NCBI GenBank assembly: GCA_018806915.1
Contig: JAGKQI010000009.1
Span: 310,001 to 374,000 of the forward strand
Direction of reading: 5' to 3'
From: Phytophthora colocasiae
Lineage: Eukaryota; Oomycota; Peronosporomycetes; Peronosporales; Peronosporaceae
Length of the DNA: 64,000 bases
Shown: positions 45,501 through 54,415 of the stretch, piece by piece
Numbering within the stretch: position 1 is the first letter of the stretch
How the letters are laid out: the number at the start of each line of letters is the position of its first letter
The notes under the pieces: generated by a model
What the model was told of the DNA's origin: nothing
Seen by the model: the letters and a program-made list of their open reading frames with translations, nothing else
Databases searched by the model: none
Program-made: the position numbers and the translations under genes

Positions 45501-46773
45501 CCATTAACTGTCTCCACTCGATCATCTCCACAGTCAATAACTGTATCACTTCACCGACGACTTGTCGGACGAGATCCGGATGCACCTTGAAGACACGCGT
45601 CCGGAACCATCCTGGTACCAAGTTCACGAAACCAAACCCGGCTTCGAAAAGTAGGGTCTGAAGGACGGCAATACATTCTCGAGCTGAGAATTCCATTGGC
45701 GGGATCAAGCCTGCTTGTAGATCTTGGGCCGTTCCAAAAGTGTGACGCTGGATCTGAAGTTCCGAGATCCAAGCGTCTGTCTGTACCGGCATCAACATCC
45801 GACGATTAAGGTATTCGGAAGTCTTCGAAGCTGCACGAAGGAAGGCTTCGGAATTCGGACGCACGGGAGGCCAGTCGTATCTGACGTCAGGTGGAATGTC
45901 TCTTTCGGAACTATCGCGCTCCCAGCGTCTCACCTGCTCGGCCACATATGCCTTCGCGTGACCTTCGGTCATCTGGACTTCGGACGCCGTAGATGGGACA
46001 TCTTGAAGCTCCTCCATTTCAGAATCGGGAATGTCGAATCCACTTGGTTCTTGCAGAGACACCTCAGAGAGCATCTGGAACGGCGGCTGGTCCGGATGCA
46101 GTGTTGGTATCCGGAGTTCTGGAATCACTGGCGATGACATGTAATTGTCTTCAAGCACAGTATCTTCCTGAACCGGCGACAGCGGGCGATCTTCCTGCTT
46201 CACGCGTGGTGACTCTTCCCGAACTCCAGATACGGCATCTGGATCCACTCTTTTCGGCGGAGGAGAATACGGAACTCGATCCTCCGCGGGGGCTTCAATC
46301 TCGACAACGTCGTCTTCAGATGCCTCTCTTCCGGAATCTTCAGCGTCACTCCTGACGACTTCAGACTCCTCACCTTCGGACTCCTCCTGACCGGACTCGT
46401 CCAAAACTCCTTCGGCTTCCAGATCACCTTCCGATCCAGAATCCTCTTCCTCCGAACCCGACTCGGATCCGGACTCTTCTTGCTCTGGGTCGCCTTCTCG
46501 ATCCGAAGTTTCTTCCCGATCACTTCCGTCCAGACTTGCGTGGTGCGCATCCTCAACGGCAGATCCGGAATCCTCCTCCTGGAGATCCGGTAACTCCTTC
46601 GCTTCCTGGGCAGCCTTTCGCTTCGCAGCGTTGGCCTGACGAGCTCTTCTCATAATCGTATCTAAGTCTTCGTGCTCTTCAGGCAGCTGCCCCTTCAACC
46701 GACGCGACGATCTGGATGCCATACCGGATCCAGAATCCGCGTCTCTCCTTTGCGCGCTTTCACTTCCAATCAT
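42501..46773 (-). pseudogene. Element C Gag, unusually long, one frameshift
   Basis: Starts at MIGSESAQRRDAD. The first 1050 or so residues (46773 to 43618) are Ser, Glu and Arg-rich: an acidic N-terminal third, a central globular block (about 46000-45300), and repeated SR-type and KR-type stretches. Near 43620-43640 the frame shifts by one base into a 368-residue segment holding the retrotransposon Gag domain (LSPAVRNWRANL, WKDFLKAFKERY, PLEFYYRLNKVA). That segment ends with zinc-binding clusters CENCRNFGHVKEDC, CERCHRKGHPVRFC and CDYCGKYHEGNC, with a stop at 42501. Total length is about 1420 residues, several times the usual 300-500 for Ty3/gypsy. The shift could be a mutation or a regulated frameshift. 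No slippery heptamer is obvious, so mutation is preferred. Confidence 0.85.
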
Positions 46774-46861
46774 CACAACCACGATTAGAAAGTTAGTTAG
46801 CACTCAGTTCCCCTGAAACTAATCGAATCAAATATAAAGTAACTCGGTTATACACTCGGTA

Positions 46862-46883
46862 TCGAATCCGGGCACGCGCACCA
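46862..46883 (-). other. Element C primer binding site
   Basis: Two bases inside the 5' LTR, the minus strand starts TGGTGCGCGTGCCCGG. The plus strand reads TCGAATCC, then GGGCACGCGCACCA. This is a textbook tRNA 3' end: the T-loop TCGAAT, a 5-nt stem strand CCGGG, a 7-nt acceptor strand CACGCGC, discriminator A, and CCA. The amino-acid identity is not known to me. Confidence 0.88.
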
Positions 46884-46885
46884 GC

Positions 46886-48373
46886 TGTGGCGAAGTGGGT
46901 GAACAATTTTCGGCTTCCGGACTGGAAGTCGGTCGCCCAGAGTGTATAGTGCGTGGCCAAGTGGATTCTGGAATAAAACGTCCAGATGCCAAGTGGGGTC
47001 AGTCTCAACCTTCCGGGATCCTATGGGTATCCGGAAGGCAGAGTTGGCGTGTGACCTTGTGGTATCCTCTTGGGTGTCGTTTGTCTTCGTGTATCCGGTG
47101 TAGTCACCAATGAGTTACTTCTGGATGCCGATCAGGTCCAGATGTACAAATGCCAGGTACTTTCCAGATGCAGTCGTCTGGAATCAGTGAAAGACTAGTA
47201 GCAAAGTCTTCCCCTAGCGGTTAACCAATACAATACAGAGAGTTAATATGCAAATATACAGCCGCTCTTATTCTTTGTGGCCCTTGAGCGGTGGGCACTC
47301 CAGATGCCAGTCGACGGAGTCTGATTCCGGAACACTGGCTCGGTTCTGGGACTCTTACAAGCGCACCACTTCCGGATAACCACTTGGTTTCCGGAAGACA
47401 ATAATCAAATGGAGTCCGGAATCACTAGAAAGTAATCCGGATAACCCTCAATATACAATCCTATCACACAGTAGTTAATTCAATACAGTTCCAAGGGGCT
47501 AACTACTAACAACCTCCTAAAAACGCAGTTATAATATGAAATGGGTATCCGGAGTCCGGAATACCAACTGGAATATGAAATAGGAAGCTCACTTCCGGAT
47601 GCGCCCTCCGGATCCCTTACCTAACTTGGTCTTGACCTTTGTGGAGAATCCCGCGGCGGTGTACGCTGTCGTCGCGGCCTAACGCTGGCGGAGATGACCC
47701 CGAGCCCTCTTCTTGAGGCTGGTCGGCGGTTCTCGGCAGTGGTGGCTTGTGGGAACCTCCCGCACACTCACTTGCGTCCTTGGTGGCAAATTGAACTCTC
47801 TGTTATTTATGTATAAGTATTTTGCTAAATTCTCTGCTAAACATCTTGATTTCACTATAGAAAGGGGCAGGGGGCGCGTGTCTCTGTCGCCGAAGCCCGA
47901 AGAATTCCGGCTGGTGCCGAGCACATCCTGGTCGGTCGTCTTGGTCGGTCGGTAATCACTTGACTTAAGTATACTTGGAGCTTCAACTGGATACTGGGTA
48001 CAAATCAGGACTATTCAACTGGATACTGGGTACAAATCAGGATTTCCCCGGATGCCAGTCCTTTCCAAACGCCCTTGGTGTTCAGATTCCACGTGACCTT
48101 GGCCGGCATCTGGAGCTCTTTTCACAGGAAATACTTGGATACTGTATGTGTACCTGGTTCAGCTGTATCAGGGCTCCGGATGCAGTTGGTCGACTCGGGA
48201 TTCCGGATCGGACATGGATTCCGGAGATTATCGAAGGTATTCCTGAAGCACAACGCTTACACCTTCCCAGATTCCCGTCCCAATGTTGTCAAATATCAGC
48301 CAATCAGCTTCCAGATCAATGGATGGTCCTGGGAGGCGGCTTCTGGGCGAAAATTCAAACCTACAGCTTCACA
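46886..48373 (-). repeat. Element C 5' LTR
   Basis: 1488 bp, TGTG...CACA, nearly identical to 31793-33279 (small differences near 46905, 47347 and 47958). It is followed by CTCG at 48374-48377. Confidence 0.96.
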
Positions 48374-48377
48374 CTCG

Positions 48378-49034
48378 TATAGTAGTACTACTACTACTGT
48401 AGTACATAGAATGCTACAGTACTGCTCGACATTGCAAATATTAATATCGTTTTATTGGTAGTACTACTACGTAGTACTAAATTGCCAGACTGCCATTGGC
48501 TAGTGCTGCAGCGATGCTGCGTGGTTCAAAAGCTTTCGCCACAGTTTGTAAAGGCACGTACATGTACGTAGAGCACAAGGGAATTTCTCCTATAACATCG
48601 GCGTTACGGCCGGCATAACACGGCTGCGTGGTGCTCGTGCAGTAGAGCAGTTAGCTTTCCAGAGCTCTTGGCCTGCTGGATAAAAGACAGAGCATGGCAG
48701 ATGTTCTGCTAATGCAGCGCAGCAGCGTCGAAGCTGGCGCATAGGGCATCGTGCCCTCACACCTCGGCAGTTGCCGGAACAGCACGGAAATTGTAACTCA
48801 TGCAGCGGTACAGCTCGAACGCTGGCGCGGAGGCTTCGTAGCCTCTCAGCATGGTGATAGTACAGCTCATTCAGCGCTACAGCTCAGTGGCTGGCGCATT
48901 TGGTAGTGTAGGGTTTGCAGGAATACACGTGGCAGCCGTCAGGCTTGCTAGACACGTGGCCTCTCCGGGGCGATTCTCTTGCCTCGTTGATTTTTGAGAG
49001 GAGCTTGAATCAAGCGTCTCCGGTTCTTCATCCA
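48378..49034 (-). other. Element E interior, right part (5' leader)
   Basis: Non-coding. Begins with AGTAGTACTACTACTAC-type inverted repeats (about 48381-48410 and 48455-48478). From about 48700 to 48910 it carries at least three imperfect copies of a unit with ATGCAGCG..ACAGCTCGAA..GCTGGCGC. In the element's own orientation this is the 5' leader downstream of the primer site. Confidence 0.6.
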
Positions 49035-49062
49035 CGCAGGTGAAGCGTTGGAGTCCATAACC
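49035..49062 (-). other. Element E primer binding site, half-tRNA-iMet type
   Basis: Directly inside the right LTR the minus strand starts GGTTATGGACTCC. The plus strand CGCAGGTGAAGCGTTGG followed by AGTCCATAACC closely follows the D-arm to anticodon-loop part of eukaryotic initiator tRNA-Met, ending at CATAACC. Drosophila copia and yeast Ty5 prime from this internal half-tRNA, which places E in the copia group. Confidence 0.8.
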
Positions 49063-49342
49063 TGTTGAAGTAATGATTTGCGCAGAGTTGTTAGGTAGAC
49101 GAAGGATGGAGACGAATAAAATAATGCATAGAATATTGGAGAGGAAGTCTTGAGTGTAGATGAAGAATGGGCTTGTGTGCTGAAGATAGTAAAAGAAGAA
49201 GTGATAAATTAGAGTGTCTGGCGTTCTGGAGGGGAGTTATTCTCCACCAACCAGTCCAGTTAAATAGGATTTCTCTATATGGAACTGCACAATTTAATAC
49301 CCTTAGATAGGTGTCATCACTGCAGAGATGGTAACTTCAACA
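49063..49342 (-). repeat. Element E 5' LTR
   Basis: 280 bp, identical to 30409-30688, followed by the AAGAC duplication at 49343-49347. Confidence 0.97.
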
Positions 49343-50566
49343 AAGACAATTCCTTTTTCGAGAGGGAAGTGGACCTCTCAATATCTCCAACCTCATGGGA
49401 TTCTGTGTTGATGAAGATGGAGGGCAATACTTTGTGACGGAACCTGGTGAAATATTTGAAGGATTCGAAGGATGTCTGGAGGTGCTTTACGAAGTTTCAT
49501 TGGCTCTGGAATATCTTCACGAGAGACGCCGGCATTAAGCCGGAAAACGTTCGTATTGGACGAGATGGCAGGGCAAAGCTTACTGGGTTTGAATGCAGTA
49601 TGCTAGCTTAATGAAGGAGAAACGGTCATACTCCGTCGTGACTTCAGATGGCATGCCCCAGAGCTTTTAACGGGGTCCCAGCCGTCCTTCGCTTCGGACA
49701 TTTACTCGTTTGCTGTGTTGATCCTGGCTGTTGTAAGTGGAGAACCTCCATTCGGTGCGGCTGTGAGCGACGGGAAGCCCATAGATTACTGGAACAAGGT
49801 CAGTTGCCACCACGTCTCAGGGATTTCAGCGATGATCACTGGAAGTTGGTAAATGACATGTTCTGTCTTAAAGCTGGTGAATGGATTGACGTCCATAAGG
49901 TGGTTCGACGCCTGCAGCACTTTGCTTCACAAGAGGGAATCGCTAAGGGGTCCAGTACGGAAGCCTTGGGGTCTAAAAAAACGAAGTCGAAGTGGCCGGA
50001 AGTTAGTCAAGAGTGTTACTTGCTCGCAACCTGAAAGGCTTGAACACATCCATCGGCTCCCAACCTCCTAATCGGAAACCATTTGTGGACTATCCCGCAA
50101 CATGAGCTGTTTTTCGAGGAGAGTGAACGTCGTGGCAGCTCTGGTATCACTTAGGGAAATGGCTGAATGTGAATGTCCTGGTTGCTCGTGTTCGCATTGG
50201 TAACTCTGAACTCGATATGAAACACCAGGCTGAGTTATGGTTCACACTGAAGCACCCAAACGTACAGCAGTTGTATGGAGCCATGGTCTTCTTGTGTGTG
50301 AATACCCAAAGAGTGGAAACTTGAGTTTGTACTTGAGAAAACATCCAAATCAAGGCTACTGGACATTTCACTTGGTCTCCGGTACTTGCATCACCGCGGA
50401 GTCGTTCATGGTAACTTAAAAACTCACCATTTTCTGGTAGATTGTCATGGAAGGGCGAAGTTGTCAGACCTTGAGAGCTGCTTGATAGGCCAACACGCTG
50501 CAGTTGCTGATGAGCCAGATGAAGAACTCAAAGAGGAAGAGACTGGTTATCTTCCTTTGAGGCAGC
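49343..50566 (+). pseudogene. Multi-kinase pseudogene, middle part (right of element E)
   Basis: Continues the kinase interrupted at 30408. First module: CVDEDGGQYFVTEPGE, LYEVSLALEYLHE, then KPENVRIGRDGRAKLTGFEC and ASDIYSFAVLILAVVSGEPPFG up to about 49760, and QHFASQEG near 49940. Second module: KHQAELWFTLKHPNVQQLYG near 50220-50280, SGNLSLYLRKHPNQG, LHHRGVVHGNLKTHHFLV and GRAKLSDLESC near 50380-50480. Several frameshifts and stops separate these, so no protein is made. The phrases match the gene at 62089 (AELWFSLKHPNVLQLFG, IRIGRDGIAHLCGFEF), so the two are paralogues. Confidence 0.8.
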
Positions 50567-51540
50567 TAGGCTGCATTGCAGACTTCCGCGAGCTTAGCTT
50601 GACCTGTATCCATTACGAGAATGTTGTCACATCTCAAGTCTGCATGGAAAACCCTGTAGTCCGAGTGCAGATTCATATAGGTGAGACCAGCGATCATCTT
50701 TTGGGATCTTCTTGACGTAACTCCAAGTGTTCCATTCGATGCGTACTCTAAAATGAAGAGTGGATATGGAGGACATCTGGATGCTCCATAAAGATTTACA
50801 ATGTGTGGGTGGCTCAAGCGGTACCAAAGATTGACCTCCTGGTCGAAATCTTTGGTCATAGTGTTGGTCATATTCTCGGTCTTACATTTCAGTTTTTTCA
50901 CTGCAACAGATATACGTAACCACTCGCCAAGATGAACATTTGCAAACGCGCCCATCGCAAGAATTCTGTTTTGCTGGTTCGATGTGCCACTTTTCAAGAT
51001 TGTTCCGGATGTCTTCTTTCTTGTCTTCATCTTTCTCTTCATCTTCAGCCTCTACACCACGTTTGAATCTTTTCAGTTCCCCCCTCAAGTCCCAGTAATG
51101 CATCCGATGCAGGGTGTCCTTTGCAATCTCACTGGGCGACACAGAGTTGGTAAGCTCTTTGTAGTCTTGCAGGACCTTCATCATGGAGATTCAAGTAAAA
51201 AGTCTTGAAAATTCGCGTACGTTGTAGCTTTCATCTCATCGTCTACAGCAATAAAACAACTGAGGAGCTGCTGAACGACAGCCATCGTAGGACGTCGCTT
51301 TTCATTGTCAGAACACATTCCCTGGATGAGGCGGTCATAGTGAGATCCAAAGCTTAGACATTGCGATAGACGTCCAGTGACAGCAATGTCAGTCACATGA
51401 AGCATTTACCCAACGAATACACGTCGGACTCGAATGTTTCTCGCTCACCATTCAAACACTGTGGAGATCACCAACGAGATTCATACGAATCTTCAAAGCC
51501 AACACCTTCAACAATAGGTGCAGTGAGGTGGAGAGCAGGG
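50566..51540 (-). pseudogene. Inverted segment of the multi-kinase pseudogene
   Basis: On the minus strand, reading downward from 51540: activation-loop and C-lobe remnants GVGFEDSYESRW, then ERETFESDVYSLGKCF, RLIQGMCSDNEKRRPTMAVVQQLL (about 51350-51230), an inter-module linker (51184-50900), and a third kinase N-lobe ILAMGAFANVHLGEW with VAVKKLK and catalytic loop VFHADLRCDNILV, ending AKLAEVCNAA at 50566. Turned round, this piece is exactly what should follow the second module at 49343-50566 and precede the C-lobe at 52070-52196. The simplest reading is a roughly 1-kb inversion inside one ancestral gene. Frameshifts and stops are present. Confidence 0.75.
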
Positions 51541-52013
51541 TTTGGTAATTTTCCGTAACTATTGCCGATATTGGCAATGTCATATTGCCATAATTTATTG
51601 CTCCTCAACCCCAATAACATGCAATTTTTTATACAGGTCAATCTTGGCTATAGCCAAATGTCGTTGACATGTGTGGTTGTTTTGGCAATGGATGGTAGCG
51701 AGAACTATCGCCAAACCGGTTGTGTGGCCACGTTTGCACACAGGGCACACGGTTATTACAGTTGCTTGTCATTTCCTAACTGAATTATATTATATCAGTT
51801 GATTTGTGTGTTGTATGTATGATGTCGAGGAATTCGGACTATGACTTGTGTGTGTTGGTTGGAGAGGTTGGACGCGGTGGGAGGGTTCTCGAGGTAACTC
51901 CCCCTCCTGAATCCAGGCGCATCGACAGCAACCAACTCGTTCAAAAACTCATGAGAAAAGTATCACACATTCATGTGACCTACTGACTTGGGTGGCAATA
52001 ACTCAATTATTTA
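51541..52013. other. Non-coding insert with ATTGCCA/TGGCAAT inverted repeats
   Basis: No kinase or other coding similarity is seen. Small palindromes cluster here: TGGCAAT/ATTGCCA (51572-51578, 51584-51590) and TTGGCTATAGCCAA (51644-51657), with further TTGGC and GCCAA words to about 51720. It could be a MITE-like repeat at the inversion edge. Confidence 0.4.
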
Positions 52014-52196
52014 TTGGCTTGGATGAAGGCCTCCAATCCGTATGATATTGTATTTTTCCTATCCCTGGTGGAGAGTGGAAACGCAACAAAATTATCGGAC
52101 ATTTATTCGTTTGGGATGTGTATCATCGAAGCAGTCAGTGGCGAGTTTCCGTGGGGGAATAACCTACCTGACGAAAGTGCTTACGCTCACGTTTGA
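52014..52196 (+). pseudogene. Multi-kinase pseudogene, 3' end
   Basis: TKLSDIYSFGMCIIEAVSG followed by EFPWGNN is a kinase subdomain IX segment on the plus strand. It completes the third kinase whose N-lobe is in the inverted segment. The frame stops soon after, at 52196, before the usual final helices. Confidence 0.65.
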
Positions 52197-52470
52197 ATGA
52201 ATGAGCTGGTGCTGAGAAAAAGAATCCGTGCCGCTCTACCTACTTACTTCACCAAATTCTCTACACGATTCTATTAGCTTGTATCAGCGGGTATCGGACA
52301 TCACAAACTTGCTAACACAAATTATTTTCTTGCTTTGTATCCGTTCACAGTGAACTTTGCGTCCGTCAGGTACCCTAGGAATCGTTGGAAGTGACGATCT
52401 CGCACTCAGGGCAAGTAGCATCATCACAAATTGCAACACGACTGCTACCCCTGATGCCCCTCACGCCCAT
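52197..52470. other. Intergenic region, 3' ends
   Basis: Lies between the pseudogene end and the stop of the minus-strand TKL gene. No gene or repeat is recognised. Confidence 0.5.
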
Positions 52471-53919
52471 CTAAGCCGCGTGGGCAGGCCTCGATGCCCC
52501 CGTCTCCACTAACGATGTTAGCGTAGAAATAACCTCATCGATGGTCGGTCGAGCACGATAATCCGCAGCACAAAGGCTGCAAATTAAATCCCAAACCGTG
52601 TTAGAAGCTGCTTCAGGACGCGGAGGGAGCTTGCCAGCAAGGATGAGGGGTACTATCTCCTCGTCGTCCTCTACACCAAACGGAATTTCTCCTGAAACCG
52701 CTTCCAGCATGCACAAACCCAACGAATAAATGTCCGAGGCGAAGAGAGACCCTATCAATGGATTTCCTTGCAAAAGCTCCTTTGGCTTCCAGCGAAGTGC
52801 ATCCGAAATCGCCTTCGCGCCAGTCTCACTCAGATTCATCGAAAGACCTCGGACCTGACTGAAACCGAAGTCTCCGATCTTCGCTACGTTTTCGTCTCCG
52901 ATTAAAATGTTGTTCCCCTTGAGGCTCCTGTGAACAATATTGTTGTCGTGAAGGAATTTAAGCCCGTTCGCGACGCCCAAAAACACTGGCCAGAAAAATT
53001 CCTTGTGCTTGCCATCTTCAAAAAACTCAAGTAAGTTTCCATGGTGAGCATCCTCACACACGAAAAACGGATGCGAGCGCTCATGGTTCCCTCCATGAAG
53101 TTTAAGGATGTTTTCGTGTGGTGGCAACTTGTACCATAACTCAAGCTGTTGAAGGAAAGCGTCCTCTTCGTTGTCATCATCACTAGTGATGTAGTGGAGG
53201 GTTTTTACCACCACATCTTGACGTTCCCCTTCATTGAGCCAGGTCCCACGACGAGCTTGGGCAAAGGTACCTGGAAGTCCCAAGGCTTCGTCCTCATAGT
53301 CAACGTCTTCTATGGCAATAAACCACTCGAAGATGTTGAGATTCATGAGCTTCTTAGCCCCTGCCACTCGATCGACAGTTCTTTGACGCAAATCTCGCAT
53401 CTCCCCACCCTCTCGATCCTTATTCACAGCCCCACGGAGCGTTTGCAGAGCCTCTCGCAGTTTCTTGCCATTTCCCACTTCATTGGCCAGTAAAAACGGC
53501 GGACGTGCAGCCAATTTCGTCAGTTCTTCTCGTTGCTGCGCACAACCAGCTTCCCACTGAGCTTCCCAGTCGCTCGTGTCTTCCACTGAGAAGAAATTGA
53601 AGATGCCGTCAAGTCGCTGATGCAGCTCTTGCAGTACACGCAGTGTAGTGTCACTCGTGGCCAATCGGATGAGCACTGGACGTTGGATCTGCAGACGCAG
53701 GAAGCGCACGAGGACATTGTTGTAGGCCCTTTTGAATGGATCATCTTGGTCCAGATCAACCACCACATTGTGGACTTGTTGCAGTCGAGAGAGGAGGCCA
53801 TTGCAGAGCACTGTAGCTTCTGGAAGGCGGGTGGGAATGTTGTTTTCGATGTGGCTGAGCGCTTCCAACGAGGATACAGGGATGTGCAGACCTTCAACAG
53901 GGAACGCGGTCTTGTTCAT
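52471..53919 (-). CDS. TKL-family kinase-like protein, intact
   Basis: 482 residues from ATG at 53919 (MNKTAFPVEGL), chosen because it aligns with the start of the 27961 gene. A second in-frame ATG at 53964 would add 15 residues. The helical N-terminal region covers residues 1-205 (QRPVLIRLATSDTTL, DWEAQWEAGC). The kinase domain covers about 210-470, with VVVKTL (Lys 239), HGGNHERSHPFFVCEDA, catalytic loop VHRSLKGNNIL (His 330), GDFGFS, RWKPKE and ASDIYSLGLCMLEAVSGEIPFG. DFG and the ATP Lys are kept, but the HRD Asp is Ser 332, so catalysis is doubtful. It may be a pseudokinase in the same family as the 27961 gene. No intron, signal peptide or membrane segment is seen. Confidence 0.92.
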   Translation of the reverse strand: MNKTAFPVEGLHIPVSSLEALSHIENNIPTRLPEATVLCNGLLSRLQQVHNVVVDLDQDDPFKRAYNNVLVRFLRLQIQRPVLIRLATSDTTLRVLQELHQRLDGIFNFFSVEDTSDWEAQWEAGCAQQREELTKLAARPPFLLANEVGNGKKLREALQTLRGAVNKDREGGEMRDLRQRTVDRVAGAKKLMNLNIFEWFIAIEDVDYEDEALGLPGTFAQARRGTWLNEGERQDVVVKTLHYITSDDDNEEDAFLQQLELWYKLPPHENILKLHGGNHERSHPFFVCEDAHHGNLLEFFEDGKHKEFFWPVFLGVANGLKFLHDNNIVHRSLKGNNILIGDENVAKIGDFGFSQVRGLSMNLSETGAKAISDALRWKPKELLQGNPLIGSLFASDIYSLGLCMLEAVSGEIPFGVEDDEEIVPLILAGKLPPRPEAASNTVWDLICSLCAADYRARPTIDEVISTLTSLVETGASRPAHAA

Positions 53920-54415
53920 ATTAGGGTCTTCTGTGGACCCCACAACAGAGAAGGAAGACCTCATTCTTGGCAAAAGGGTTCCCTACACAGCGAATGGCGA
54001 AACGATGAATGAGAGAGCCTTTGGCCTCGGGAGGAGATACCGTAGATGGATAAATCATCCGCAGATGATCCACGGATCTTTTTCGTTCCCCTGAGTTAAG
54101 ACGTAACTTCACATGCATGTTCCAGTTGACGAGTAGCAGTAGTATTGGATAGCAATAGCATTGGAAGTCCTGCTCTCCATCGCAGCAAAAGCCCTACGTC
54201 TCTCCATTTTGCAGTGCGGAGGCAAGAGCACTTCAACGTCACTATCCCAAATGAATGACACTATAAAAAGTTAGAGTGTTGGTCACTACCAGGTGATTTG
54301 TAGCCATGACGACCATGGAGGAGCTCTGGATCGGATACCAAGCGCCTACGGACGACAGACTACCACTGACGTTCATTGTGAATTGATCTGGAGAACAGAA
54401 TATCCAAGGAAGAGG
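53920..54415. promoter_or_regulatory. Divergent intergenic region between two TKL genes
   Basis: Shared 5' DNA of the minus-strand TKL gene and the plus-strand two-module gene. An initiator-like CTCATTC lies on the minus strand near 54005, about 85 nt upstream of the ATG at 53919 and 40 nt upstream of the ATG at 53964. A TATA-like CACTATAAAAAG lies near 54260 for the plus-strand gene. These calls are weak. Confidence 0.4.

Larger units (their letters stand above)
31793..48373 (-). mobile_element. Element C: near-intact ambisense dual-RNase H Ty3/gypsy retrotransposon
   Basis: A 16.6-kb element. LTRs of 1487 and 1488 bp (31793-33279 and 46886-48373) run TGTG...CACA, and a 4-bp CTCG duplication lies at 31789-31792 and 48374-48377. 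On the minus strand: primer site, gag (46773 to 42501) and pol (42441 to 36798). On the plus strand, between pol and the 3' LTR, is a 922-codon opposite-strand ORF (33756-36524). LTRs differ at only a handful of positions, so insertion was recent. Only two coding breaks are seen, one in gag and one in pol. TCCGGA occurs more than 100 times across LTRs and genes where about four are expected. Confidence 0.95.
30409..49342 (-). mobile_element. Element E: non-coding Ty1/copia-type LTR element, host of element C
   Basis: Identical 280-bp LTRs (30409-30688 and 49063-49342) begin TGTTGAAGT and end ACTTCAACA as perfect inverted ends, and the 5-bp duplication AAGAC flanks them at 30404-30408 and 49343-49347. 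Removing element C leaves an interior of only about 1.8 kb with no gag or pol, so E is non-autonomous. Orientation is minus: the primer site lies next to the right LTR, and a purine tract (GTGGGAGG on the minus strand) adjoins the left LTR. E inserted into the N-lobe of a kinase pseudogene, and C inserted later into E. Confidence 0.95.

Noticed and set aside
51804..51986. Short plus-strand ORF in the insert at the inversion edge
   Set aside because: Only 60 codons with no similarity to the kinase modules on either side and no supporting signals.
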